64,000 bases of DNA, taken from assembly GCA_015847255.1 (NCBI GenBank), contig JADLZK010008224.1:1054001-1118000 (forward strand), written 5' to 3'. Origin of the DNA: Hyparrhenia diplandra. Taxonomy: Eukaryota; Streptophyta; Magnoliopsida; Poales; Poaceae. The notes below the pieces were generated by a model. It was not told the origin of the DNA. It saw only the letters and a program-made list of their open reading frames with translations, and searched no databases. A program made the position numbers and the translations under genes. How positions within the stretch are numbered: the stretch's first letter is position 1; every line of letters starts with the position of its first letter. Of the stretch, positions 24,451 through 36,659 are shown piece after piece.

Positions 24451-24700
24451 CACTGCCGGTTAGGAAACCGACAGTGTCTCCGAAACCGATGAGAAAAAGC
24501 GTGGGCACCGTTTGCGGCGTCGACGGGTTAAATCAATGTCAGTTAAAACACTGCCGGGTGTAGTTCTACACCGGCGTTGATGAGTAGATCACTTTGCCGG
24601 TGCGCAGATCTTTTCGGCGGTGGTATTCGATATCACCGCCGGGTGAAAACTTAGACCCGGCGGTGATTTCGCAAAAATTCAACGGCCGCACGTTCTCAAC
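24440..24700. repeat. Subterminal-type CCGGCGGTGAT repeats
   Basis: Palindromic pairs such as CACCGCCGGGTG...CCCGGCGGTG and CACTGCCGGGTG...ACACCGGC lie in both orientations. They resemble the end repeats but sit 1.7-2 kb inside, directly upstream of a possible gene. Confidence 0.6.
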
Positions 24701-24786
24701 TCGACCGGGCCGACCCATCGCACCAATCTTTGGCGCACCGCCGCCCGTCCTCCGTACAGCGGCGGTCGCCTCAACCACGGCATCTC

Positions 24787-25470
24787 GCCTATTTAAACGG
24801 CAAGGGGGACGCCTGTGTTTTGCACCCGATTTCTCCTATCCTGTTCTTGCATTCTTGGTTCGTCACAGTAGTTCCTACTCTCTCCTCAAAATGAGAGGGC
24901 TTAGTTTTGAATTTTTCGTGTCATGGGTTTTGGATCTAGGAAATCTTTTTTCTCGCTTATTTTCCTTGTTCTTTGTCCTCGATCTTCTTTGTCGGCAAGA
25001 CTTTCCAGTTCCACATACATATGGCCCTTCTTTGGGAGAAAGCCCTCCACATACGATATGCCTAGTCCAAGAAAAAAAATGGTTTACGTAAAAAAGGTGC
25101 TAGAAGAGTCTTATCGATGATAGAGAGACAGGAGCTTGCACTTACGTGGGTGCCATGATTCAGATCGAACTCTAGACTCATATTAAGAGTCCGAGTCCTT
25201 GTGCTTTGGGGTGGAAATGTCAAACCAAAACCCCGGGCACATGGACATATAGCATCCGAATCATATGGTGCATCCATGGAAAAACAATCCCCATTGGACC
25301 AAGTTTTGTGACTTCATCCTTGGTCCAATGGTCAAGTTTGGGCTGAAGACGAAGCTCCCGGTGAATCTCATCCTCCAACCTCCTCGACCCAGTTCTTTAG
25401 CAGTCTTGCCACTTCTTCGACCCTAGAGAGATGCTACAAGAGACTTATCGAGGTGGTTAAATTTTAATGT
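24787..25470 (+). CDS. Possible unrecognised gene in the CACTA element
   Basis: A TATA-like CTATTTAAACGG (24787-24798) precedes a pyrimidine-rich leader and an ATG at 24891. Further on, an ATG near 25059 opens MPSPRKKMVYVKKVLEESYR, which stops at 25118. Other frames to 25466 remain gene-like and end in ERCYKRLIEVV. At least two frame changes are needed, so it is broken or has introns I cannot place. No known domain is seen. Upstream subterminal-type repeats resemble those before the next gene at 26266. Confidence 0.3.
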
Positions 25471-25580
25471 GTTTGTACACTTTGATTGTAGCATTGACCT
25501 ATCTCGTGAATTGGTCTTTGTTACCGTATATTTAGTTTTATGTAAGGTCTTTGTTATGGAAATATATGTAATCAAATTTC

Positions 25581-25785
25581 TTATCTGTTGTATTTTTGTT
25601 TGTTATGGATGTGGATTGTCTCTTCGATATCTTTGAGTTCCCATTTTTTTACCCTTCATCGAACATAATAAAAAAAGACGTTAAGCGTCAAATATGCTGC
25701 AATGTCGAGGAAAATACAACAGATCCAAATCCAATGTGAATGAAATAAAGTTAGTATATGTAACAAACAAAAATACAACAGATAA
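25581..25785. repeat. Perfect 25-bp inverted repeat with 155-bp loop
   Basis: Positions 25581-25605 (starting TTATCTGTTGTATTTTTG) are exactly complementary to 25761-25785 (ending AAATACAACAGATAA). The loop is AT-rich. The structure lies between the two plus-strand gene candidates of the CACTA element. It may be a small foldback insertion or a terminator-like hairpin; no target duplication was evident. Confidence 0.8.
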
Positions 25786-26001
25786 TAAATTTTATTCACA
25801 TCCACATGGCCTCAAATGTCATTAAAAAGTAAAAACAAATAATGCTTTGCATAGAACGTGATATAGAATCCAGCTTTTGCGTGAAGCATCTACTCGTACA
25901 TATGCAAAGTGTGAAGCATCTACTCATACATATGCGGCAAAGATCGCAACAATGCATGCATGCATGCAAAACTGAGTGAAGTGACAAGACTGCGAATTCA
26001 C

Positions 26002-26090
26002 TGCCGGCTACATACAAATGACCGGTAGTGATATTGTATTCACCGCCGACGCATAACAAATAACCGGTAGTGATATTGTATCACCGCGGG
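26002..26090 (+). repeat. Tandem pair ACCGGTAGTGATATTGTA
   Basis: Two copies of about 31 bases (26016-26046 and 26058-26087), each followed by CACCGC, again resemble the CACTA subterminal repeats. They lie just upstream of the TATA box for the following gene. Confidence 0.75.
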
Positions 26091-26136
26091 TATCTTAACA
26101 CCCGGGCAGGTGATTTACCCCGCCTCAACAAATCGC

Positions 26137-26143
26137 TATAAAT
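26137..26143 (+). promoter_or_regulatory. TATA box for the CACTA-internal gene
   Basis: TATAAAT lies 129 bases before the ATG at 26266, followed by a CA-rich leader usual in plant 5' UTRs. The pair of subterminal-type repeats is about 50 bases upstream. Confidence 0.45.
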
Positions 26144-26265
26144 CAAACACACATACCCACGCACGCACCCACCCACGAGCTCCGGACTTGCGCTGCTTTT
26201 ACACTCACTCAAGCACGAAATCCACTCGGCTCTTTCCCTCTTTCTCTCTTTCTAGGAGATTTGTT

Positions 26266-29200
26266 CATGGCTCCGGGATATTTTATCGGTAAGGATTTTT
26301 TTTTTCTTATCTAGAATTCCTATATATATGCATATGAACAATATATATATTATATATATTCATGAGCTTTGTCCTTTTTTTTTTTTTCCTTTTTTTATCA
26401 CTCGGTGGTGGTATGAACGGTCCTCCCCCTTTGCCGCCACCACAACAAACTGTGTTTCCATCTTTGGCGATGAGCCATTCGCGCTGGTGTGGACACAAGG
26501 CCATACCCTTATCCAAATCATCGTATGAAATTTTTTTTTTCTAACATTTTTATTTCTTATTTTACTATAACAAATACTTGAACGATTAGTTTAACTTAAT
26601 GTCATTTTGTTGCATTTATATGTGTCACGAGACTTTATCCCCAAATACAATGGCTAGAAACAACACTTAGCTGGTTCTTTATCTCTAATTTTGTGGAGAC
26701 CATGACATCCGTAACATCACATGGTGTAAGTCAACTATATAGGTGTGAAATAAGTTTTTACATCCCTTTGAGGTGTCCAGAAACAATAGCCACCTAATCC
26801 ACGAGAGGGGAACCGAGAGAATGTGCGTGCAAAACGCCCAAGACAAGTTGTCGTTTCCTTGTGCTTAGATGCACCGACGTGTTTGCTACATTGTGCCCGA
26901 TTTCGCACTTCAAGATACATGCTTTTATGCGCTCTCAATATCCCCCCCGTGGCAATATAGCGAATATGTTGGGAGTCGAACCATGATGTGGTACGTAAGA
27001 AATTAAATTCATCATTTTTGACATCGCATATTATTGGTATTTGATAAGCCTACGTAAATATTTATAGTTTGTATAATCCATAAGTTTAACGGATACCTAG
27101 GTGAGCACTTCACCCGGGAGAGGGTTTTAATATCGAATCTACGGGGGGAGAATGATGTGAGGATAAGCGAGGCATATAACTAATCCCCGAGCGGCAATCA
27201 AGGACTTGAGAGGATAAAGAGGTAAGGAGATTCCTATGGTTGTCTAGTTCTTATCCTTGTAAGCGATGTTGATATTGTCTTAAGGGGACAAACTCAAAGG
27301 AAAACATGGACAAAACATGCAATCCTCCAAAGAACAGTGGTCCCGCTTGGCCTATCCAACGGGATGTGGACTCCAAAGGAATCAATGGTACTGTCGGTAC
27401 CATGAACTACCACGCTCAGGAAGGTAGGGTGCATTCACAAGCAACCTCGGTCTAAACACCAAGACTAAACCTAAGCTACCCCTCTAATCTAAAGCGTCCT
27501 ATAGATTAAAGTACTCAACTAAGAGTTGTGAACAATAAGAATAATAAGAACACAATTACTTACTCAAACAAGAAGTTGATCCACTATAGAAGTCTCGAGG
27601 ATCGGGTGCCACGAGGCCTTTGATCCCGGAGGTACAAGCATAGAGGAGTCACCGCATGTGTCCGGTGCGCCCCCCTTCTTCTCCTCCACCCACTCTTTAG
27701 CTCTCAAGACTAGATCTAGTCACTCTCTTGGGGTACTATAGATTTAATCTCTCAACTTGATGCTTTGTTCTTCAACTCACTCTAGGGCTTCTAGTTCTAT
27801 ATGGTATTCTAATCTAGATTGGAACTAGAGAAGAGAGGTCAGGTCTCAGCCTGTTGAGTATTGAGTTGAATAATGAATTAGGGTTTAGCCCTGGGGGTAA
27901 GGGGTCTGCTTATATAGGCCTTGGCGATGAACGATGACCATTGGATCAAACCGACCTTGAACAACGGTATGGATACAACCTCAATGTCGGTGGTAAACCG
28001 CCATAGAAAGGAGAGGATGACATGTGGGTCCCACCTAGCGGTCGCCATGGATCTTCGGGCGATCGCCCGGGGCCCTGGGCCACAACCACATCTCCTTCCT
28101 CCCGGTGTCTTACGGTGTCTTCTAGAATGTTTTAGTCCACTTTTTTGGGTTGAGTTGCCTCACGGTCAAGTCTTGTCATCGTATGGAATGCAAACTCTTA
28201 GGTTTCTCACCGTTCTTATACGCTTTTATCCATTAGGTCCCCGCAAAGTCATGGAATACCAAAACTCATAGAATTATGTTAGTTAGACCCCTAGACTTAT
28301 GTTGATATTCATTTTAAGCCCTTATTCCATGTTTAGATGACTAGTAATATTATGCTATAACAGGTGTCAACAAGCTCCCCCAAGCTTACCCTTTGCTAGT
28401 CCCTAGCAAAGCTAAACTTAGCAATGGATTAGGAGTTGCTGCAACGCTTTCACATCTCAAAAGTACACATGCTTTCAAACAAAATTTCTCCTCCAGATAA
28501 GAATAAACTGTTCAACCTTCAACTTACCCATATTACCTTTAACCATGGAGCTTATAGCCTTTTCTTTGATCTTGGGCAATTGAAAGATAGAACAATCAAG
28601 TCAAGCACCATATCTCAAACTCTTTGTTCAACAAATCATTCTCGAGTTTGTGCAAGTTTTCAAAATAAAACTCAAAGTTCCTTGTATGACTCTCTCAAGT
28701 CTCTCAATTGTGGTATTTTGTGGATCCTCACTAAGGCAACAAGGTTGTTTTGCCTTTCTCTCATAATATGCGGTATTTTTGGACTAAGGCAATAGGACAC
28801 TATGCCTTCTTCTCTCTCACCCTATATATAAGGCTTATATCTGGACTCATAGGTGGGAGAAAAACTACATCTACTTACTAAGCATATATTGTAAGTTCAA
28901 GCAATGGATCCAAAGTCATGAGTCACACTGATCAAGTGGTGCATGTGTATGGTGGATAGAATATGGTAGGGAATATAGTAAGGTGTATGGAATGAATGAG
29001 GGGAAAGCCTAATTCTACTTTTGCTCCTTGAGGAATCATCTCTCTTTTGAAACTTGAAAACTTTGGGAGAACTTGGGTTGCACTTCTTTCTTTCTCTATT
29101 TTTCTTTTATGGAGAGGCGAGCATCTAAGTGCCCATTGTTTTCAGCGGACATTTGTCCATTTTTTTAACTCTCCTTTATTCCTTTTTTTTTTTTCTTAGG

Positions 29201-32200
29201 GAGGTAGGCTCTACTTGCCCGTAGGACACTTGTCCATTTTTTATCTCCCCCTCTCTCTTTTTTTTTTTTAAATACAACCCAAATCTCTTTTGCAATAACT
29301 TTTGAGAGATAGACAAATGTTATGGAGCTTTTGTAAGATATTGGCTAGAAATGTATGGATGGGTGGATGGGTGTAGAGAATATTTTTGGTTGCTCTATTC
29401 CAGGATAGGAGTAGAACATTTTTGGTGGATATATAATGGAAGTAATATGGAGGATTGTGGTGGTGGATGCGTACTTCGGGGTGGAAATAGCATATGAATG
29501 AGTGGAGTCGAGTGGAGTGGAGCGAAATGGAATGAGATGGAGTGAAGTGGAGTGTACATGATCAGCATGACAAGTTTCTAAGGGTCGACAAAGATTGAAC
29601 AAACTCAATGCAAAGCAAGCAGCCTATATATATGTCAAAAGGTTTTCCTGATCTATGGTGCATGTATATATGGCTGTGGTAGGAGGTTCAACACTCTGTC
29701 ACACAGGAACTTATCATGTGTATTTTCATATTTTCAAAATAAATCTCCAGAAATCTAGTATCACTAGGAGTAAGATCAACAGTAGCTCAAACTCTCATAT
29801 ATCATATCCGTCAATTACCTAGACTTTAGAGCAAGCAATTTGCAACCCACAGGTTTCAGGTTCAGAGTAGGTCTCAAGTCAAAGCAGTTTTGCATTTAAG
29901 GTTCAAGAGAAATTAAGCTTGAATGCTAGGTACTGAAAAGGAATTACGACGGAGCAACTATTTATCATTTCCAAGTTGTCAATTTTAGGGTTCATTTTAT
30001 CTTGGCAGAAACAACTTCTTGTACACTCTCTAAACTTATTTATTTATTCCCACACTCTAAAGATCACACTCTACTAAAGACTCTTTAAACGACTTTATGA
30101 ACTAGACTCTTAGCAAACTAAGCAAACCAAAATATTAGCTAAAAATATAATAATATAGTAGTAGAGATACTTATCGGGATAACGGGGTGCTCTCCCGAAG
30201 CTAGATTGAAGTGTCGGGTTTATTGTGGGAGTTGAGGTAGACAAAGTGACGAGGGTATCGCCCTATCATGTTTCTCTCCTTTGAATCCTGCTAAACTCAA
30301 ATAGACAACAAAGCTAGTGGCACTTGATTAAGCGTTAGTGGTTTGCCACATAGGCTTCATGTGTTTAGAGACATTTAAGATGGATCATGATTATTCCAGA
30401 TAGAACTTCAGCAAGATTTCTCTTCTAAATGTTTTTGAAGTTTTATAATTTTATATGCATGCAAAGAATTATAATGCAAATGCAACTGAATGCATAATAT
30501 TTTTTTTTATGCCACCACGGTGGATATCCTTATGGGTTGTTACACGCCACAATATTATTCACATGGGGCTTTAGAATTTTTCAATGCAATGGTAATGCGT
30601 AAATTTAAATATGCTAAAGGAAAATGATTATGCAATGCAAGGAAATAAATATGCTATGCATGATAACTACCCGATCTTACCTTCCGGGCGAGGGTTCGGT
30701 GTTTTAAGTCCTCTCGAACAAGACTTCTTACCTTACTCACTCCTCAATTGCATCATCGATCTTGATGGCTGCGTTTTCTCGAGATAGTGATCTCTCGAGG
30801 ATGGCATCACCCATGTTGCTTGCTTGTCCCATGGTTTGAAGTGAAGCTTTGACAGTGGAAGCGAGCAACATCTTGTTTAGTGTGCGTGCTTTGTGGGTCA
30901 GGACATTTCCTTATAGAACCTTGGGGAGTGACATACTCTTCCATATTGTGCTCAAAGTATGTCCTGCTTGCAAAGACAAGGTAAAGATCAAGTGCAGGGA
31001 TCCTGTTGGTGGGAAAACACCAACAGAACCAAAACTTTATTCATTCTTCTCTAACCTTAGGCACATTAAACAAGGCAGAGTTAATGTTTAACTGTTTCAT
31101 TCATTTATGATGAGGGTGATAAGATCAAGAGATTAAGCATCAACGGTTTAATGATTGTAACTATCTTCCAGAACAGGATGAGCAACATTTTAGCTTACAT
31201 GGTTAGGGATTATGAGATCAGGAGAGTGGTGTTTAGGAACAAAGAACTAAACATGCGAAGCTAAGCAGGATGGATAAGGTTAGGTTTTGACTCCAACATG
31301 TTTGATTCTTTATTTATGAGCATGCCAAAATTAGGGAAAAGCTTAGTTAATGTTAACTTACCTCAAGATGTTACCTTTTATTAGAGTGTGACGGCACCGT
31401 AACACCTTGTGGTGATTATTACCTTTTGCTTGGAGCTTTCCTCATTTGGCCTCTTGTATATCTTGCTCCTAACTTGTCTCCTTTATTGCATCATCCTTTC
31501 TTTCTTCTCCTTTGAATTGTGTAAGACCTTTTTGCTCCTCTCATGGTTTTATTCCTGCATCATTAGTGGACAACACATACGAAGGAGTATACAAGTAGTA
31601 ACAAGGGTAGTGTTGTTACAGGGCTAAAGGTCACTTTCTATGCTACTGAGAAAAGTTTGGTTTGAAAATTTTTGCATAGATCTTTTATCTCATGTATTCA
31701 CCTTGCTTTTCTAAAGGAATGATTTTATGAAACCTTAAGTTTGATTTTCATGCATCGAAATCATTCGAACTTGTAGAAAAGAGTAATAGGGAATAGAGAG
31801 ATTGCCAACCAGCATGTGGAGTGATGGGGGCATGTGAGGAAGAAGAGCACGATTGGATTATTCTTGATGAAGTTGGTCTTTCCTCTTCCATGTGCCTATC
31901 ACTCTTGAGTTCATCCTTGAGCAAGTGCTTTTGTTTGTAGACTTTATTTGTGGCACTCCTCTTCTTTCTCTTGCTTCATCTCTAATGTGAGTTCATCTCG
32001 GGACTTCCCCAAGCTTGTTTGAAACCTTTTCTTTCTGGGGGTTACTCCAACAAAATATACCAATGTCTACACAAGTAATATTTAGTTCAATAACCAAACT
32101 AGACTCCATGTCTAATTTAATTAAGGAAGGCATTTTAACCTAAGCACCACACTTAATTTAAAAGCCTTAAAAAAATACACTATTTGCGCTATAGCGTGTA

Positions 32201-35200
32201 TTCCAAACCAAAGCATACTATGGTAAACAAAGGGTAGCATGAAGGCATTATAGGGATTTACTCAAATGGAGATGAAATAGTGTAGCAACTTGAGCATGTC
32301 TTAAAGGTAGACAACCAAGATAAGGTAGCAACATGGCAAGAATTATATGAGTGATTCAATGTTGTATGATAATTGGTTGGACATACCTTTACATTGTCAT
32401 CCTTCGTTCTTTTTGCTCTTGACCTGAAATGGTTAGTAACAGAAATACCCGAAGGAATATTCTCATACTTATATCTCTATGCTCACTACACAAGGGGGGG
32501 TGTTATAGCAAAAGATCTATACTTATATTACTTCCCCCTAGAGTGCTTGTTTTAGGACAAAAAACTCGTCTTTGGGAAACCTTCAAATATGATTCAAGAT
32601 GATGAAGAGGTTTTCCCTTATATTACCAATCTCAACTTTCAAGCCAATAAGATCAACAACCATCCTTTCTAATTCTTTATGAACAGTTATCACAAAAAGG
32701 GGTTTTAGATCTTGCAGGTGGCAAGATTAGAGATGACAATTAATTCAGGAGGTTGCTCACATGGGCAAGGATTGGATAGGATACTTAGGATGTAACTCCT
32801 ATGCTCATGGATGTTCTCCAGCCATTGATAATGCTCTATTTGGTCTTCATTAGATCCTTCATGATGTCTATACTTGAAATTTCTAGGATCGAAGGTAGAA
32901 TCAAGAAAAAGAACACTAGAGAATTCATTGGGGTCAAGGATGAGATTGAAGATGGGTTTGGATAAGTTATCTAGTCTGAAAAATGAATGGATTCTAGATA
33001 GCCTTGCTCTCCTTCTATGGCGTTATTAGATATGCCATCCTTGAGTTCCCAAGTGTCCTTTATAAGAATAAGGACGCTTTCTAAGAGACTCTGCTTTAAG
33101 AGGATTTGGTTTATAGGTACTGAAGGGTCTCCTGTGATGCTAGAAGTTTGTCTCCCAAAGTCATCACCATAAATGAATCAAGGGTAGAATTACTTCTCCT
33201 CTTGGAGAGGTTTAGAGTATTGATGACTTAGTATTGGTAGCTAAATCAAGGGATTGGAATGATTATGATCTGGCTATCAAAACTTCTTCTTTGGTCTAGA
33301 GGATGATTCCTTTTCTTTCTTTGGGTGTTCATGAAAAATTCTAGGAAAAAGATCACATCCACCGAGTTTGTCAAGACAAACCTTGCTTTGAAAATGAATG
33401 AAAAATTCCTCCGTAAAAGCGCACGATGGTCATGCGAACAACTTTTCTAGGATGAGACCCAAATACATTATCCTTTTCCAAAGGATAGGATTTGGTCTGA
33501 GGTTAACTACAGAATTCTCTCCTATAATGGGTTATTTCATGATCATTATGAATCAACCGTAGGTACAGCTCATAGCCAAGTGATAGGATAGGTTCTAAAG
33601 ATTCTAGTGACCTGGAGCTTGTGCTTATGGGTGCAGCATAAAGATAGGTGTGGAATTCGAGGATCCCATAAAGATATAAAAAGAAGAGAAAATATAAAAG
33701 AAAAACTACACTAAGGTATGGTACAAGAATAGTTATACTCAATGTTTTCTCAAAGAACCATTCTCCCAAACAACGGCGCTTTAAATGCTTGTTGGTATTT
33801 GATAAGCCTACGAGAAATATTTATAGTTTGTATAATCCGCAAGTGAACGGATACCGGTGAGCACTTCACCGGGAGAGGGTTTTAATATCGAATCCACGGG
33901 GGGAGAATGATGTGAGGATAACTGAGGCATATAACTAATCCCCGAAAGCAAAGCAATCAAGGACTTGAGAGGATAAAGAGGTAAGGAGATTCCTATGGTT
34001 GTCTAATTCTTATCCATGTAAGCGATGTTGATATTGTCTTAAGGGGACGTACCCAAAGGAAAACATGGACAAAACATGCAATCCTCCAGCAACAGGGTCC
34101 TGCTTGGCCTATCCAACGGGATGTGGACTCCAAAGGAATCAATGGTACTGTCACTACCACGAACTACCACGCTCCGGAAGGTAGGGTGCATTCACAAGCA
34201 ACCTCGGTCTAAACACCAAGCCTAAACCTAAGCTACCCCTCTAATCTATAGCGTCCTACAGATTAAAGTATTCAAATAAGAGTTGTGAACAATAAGAATA
34301 ATAAGAACACAATTACTTACTCAAACAAGAAGTTGATCCACTATAGAAGTCTCGGGATCGGGTGCCACGAGGCCTTTTGATCCCGGAGGTACAAGCATAG
34401 AGGAGTCACCGATGTGTCAGGTGCTTCCCCTTCTTCTCCTCCACCCACTCTTTAGCTCTCAAGACTAGATCTAGTCACTCTCTTGGGGTACTACAGATCT
34501 AATCTCTCAACTTGATGCTTTGCTCTTCAACTCCCTCTAGGGCTTCTAGTTCTACATGGTATTCTAATCTAGATTGGAACTAGAGAGGAGAGGTTAGGTC
34601 TCAGCCTGTTGAGTATTGAGTTGAATAATGAATTAGGGTTTAACCCTAGGGGGTAAGGGAATGCCTTATATAGGCCTTGGCGATGAACGATGACCATTGG
34701 ATCAAACCGACCTTGAACAACGGTATGGATACAACCTCAATGTCGGTGGTAAATCGCCATAGAAAGGAGAGGCTGACATGTGGGTCCCACCTGGCGATCG
34801 CCATGGATCTTCTTGGCGATCGCCAGGGCCCTGGGCCACAACCACATCTCCTTCCTCCTGGTGTCTTCTAGAATGTTTTAGTCCACTTTTTGGATTGAGT
34901 TGCCTCACGGTCAAGTCTTGTCATCGTATGGGATGCAAACTCTTAGGTTTCTCACCGTTCTTATCTCGCTTTTATACATTTTAGTCGCAAAGTCATGGAA
35001 TACCAAAACTCATAGAATTATGTTAGTTAGACCCCTAGACTTATGTTGATATTCATTTTAAGCCCTTATTCCATGTTTAGTTGACTATTAATATTATGCT
35101 ATAACAGGTGTCAACACATATTAGATAGATTCACATCATCTTCACTCATTTTTATTCTCCCACTTGCAGATTTTGCTCCACGATCTTACTTATGCTGCAT

Positions 35201-35541
35201 GTGGCTTGGCGGCCATTCTCGACCAAGCTGCTGCACCAACTTCGAATGCGATTGGGACTTACAGGCATACCCTCGGCAAACAAACTACGGAAGGGCGACA
35301 ATATCGCATAAGGTTTCATCGACTTAGACAAAGGGTCATTCAAGAGGGTTACATCTATGGTCGAGCATTTTTACGGCCTTGTGAGGGACGAGAGAGTGCA
35401 ATCATAAGGGCATTGACCTTCATTGACTCAAGCGGATACTTAATCCGTGACATCAATTACCCGATATTTCTACAAACCTACATTCGTGTACATGGATCGC
35501 AAGGTGGACTGAATAATGATCCCGACGATGATGATGATTAG
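26266..35541 (+). CDS. Unrecognised multi-exon gene with a retroelement in its intron
   Basis: Exon 1 opens with ATG at 26266 (MAPGYFIG) and meets a GTAAGG donor. Exon 2 at about 26405-26528 encodes a Pro-rich stretch and SRWCGHKAIPLSKSS. Exon 3 (about 26625-26990) encodes WLETTLSWFFISNFVE, CEISFYIPLRCPET and HAFMRSQYPPRGNIANMLG, with one in-frame stop, and ends near a GTACGTAAG donor. The acceptor CTCCCACTTGCAG ends at 35169. The last exon runs to TAG at 35541, with FHRLRQRVIQEGYIYGRAF, YLIRDINYPIFLQTYIR and an Asp-rich end. The third intron contains the whole 8.1-kb LTR element at 27032-35116. Exon boundaries are my inference. No family is recognised; it may be a CACTA accessory or captured host gene. 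Confidence 0.4.
27032..28372 (-). repeat. 3' LTR of the 27-35 kb element
   Basis: It begins TATTGGTATTTGATAAG (TG mutated to TA) and ends CAGGTGTCAACA. It pairs with 33790-35116. A minus-strand TATA (CTTATATAGG on the plus strand) lies near 27911, with GGCGATCGCC at 28058-28067. Confidence 0.9.
28373..33789 (-). other. Interior of the element, no recognisable protein
   Basis: This AT-rich stretch has only short open frames; none shows gag zinc knuckle, protease, RT, RNase H or integrase motifs on either strand. It includes poly-T tracts and two GGACANNTGTCC palindromes (29147 and 29224). Decayed gag cannot be excluded near 32.5-33.7 kb. Confidence 0.5.
29115..29250 (-). promoter_or_regulatory. 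Two copies of the GGACANNTGTCC element of gypsy 3' regions
   Basis: GGACATTTGTCC (29147-29158) and GGACACTTGTCC (29224-29235) each follow GCCC or ATCTAAGTGCCC context and precede ATTTTTT. The same motif occurs at 40817 and 60679 in two other elements, always between integrase or interior and the 3' LTR. Function is unknown. Confidence 0.6.
33790..35116 (-). repeat. 5' LTR of the 27-35 kb element
   Basis: It begins TGTTGGTATTTGATAAG and ends CAGGTGTCAACA, 1327 bp. The minus-strand TATA (CTTATATAGG) is at 34665-34674. Two perfect GGCGATCGCC palindromes lie at 34793-34802 and 34815-34824, about 118 bases upstream in element sense. Confidence 0.92.
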
Positions 35542-36659
35542 TGTGTTTAATTACTAAGTTAATTATTTGTAAGGTTGTAGCTAGTTTAACTGGTTCCTAA
35601 TTATTTTGTAATGTTCTTGTGCCCTATGTGGTTCATATGTTTGCCGGTGTTGTAGTGGTCTCAAACTTTTTCTGAGCCTTTCGGATGCAAATGGGAAAGC
35701 AACCACTAAGTTTGAGATTTTTCGAGTTGGTTTGGTACTTCCCCAATTTATTTGAATTTAGCGCGACGCCACCGTGTAACTATAGTTTGAACCGAGAGTA
35801 CCCCAAAAAAGAGAGTATCTTCTTTTCGACTTTTTCCCCGTGGTCTCGGGGGCCCTAGGAGGCAAATCACTGTGGAGGTCCATGAAAATTTCTTGTGTTT
35901 CCATGGCGTAATTAGCGTTCTTGTCGCGGTTTAGCTCGAAGAAAATCATAGTAATTAAAATATTTCTCGAAAAAACCTAAAATCTTGAGTGGGGTCATAT
36001 TTTGGGTGTACATGATTGCAAAAAAAAAAATTCAAGCCATTTCTATCTAGGAGGATTACACATCCTTCACGGAGACACATGATCCCTTCCATCGAACCAG
36101 GACTTTACAATGTAGTTCTTGTGCCCCATGTGGTTCAGATGTTTGCTAGTGTTGTAGTGGTCTCAAACTTTTTTCTGAGCCTTTCACATGCAAATGGGGA
36201 AGCAACCACAAAGTTTGAGATTTTTTTCGGAGTTGGTTTGGTACTTTCCCCGGTTTATTTGAATTTCTGCGCGACGCCAGGTGTAATTATAGTTTGAACC
36301 GAGAGTACCCACAAAAAGAGTCGAATGTCTTTGCTAGACTTTTTCCCCAGGGTCTCAGGGGGCCCTAGGAGGCAAATCACTATGGAGGTCTATGAAAAAT
36401 TCTTGTGTTTCCATGGTGTAATTAGCGTTCTTGTCGCCGATTTAGCTCAAAGAAAATCATAGTAATTAAAATATTTCTCGGGGAAAAACCTAAGATCTTG
36501 TGTGGGGTCATATTTTGGGTGTACATGACAAAAAAAAAAATTCAAGCCATTTCTATCTAGGAGGATTACACATCCTTCACAAAGGCACATGATCCCTTCC
36601 ATCGAACGAGGACTTTACAATGTAGTTCTTGTGCCCCATGTGGCACTTAGTCCTTAACT

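Larger units (their letters stand above)
27032..35116 (-). mobile_element. LTR retrotransposon, gypsy-type, apparently without pol
   Basis: Two long LTRs flank a 5.4-kb interior, with a perfect CATAT target duplication at 27027-27031 and 35117-35121. Orientation is minus: a purine tract lies beside the left LTR (reverse of AGCTCCCCCAAGCTT at 28373-28387). A primer-site-like AAGCGCCGTTGTTTGGGAG (minus) lies beside the right LTR, near 33760-33785, resembling the tRNA-Asp-type sites of Athila/Tat elements. I find no protease, reverse transcriptase or integrase motif inside, so it is probably non-autonomous. LTR identity of about 93-95% by eye makes it fairly young. Confidence 0.88.
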
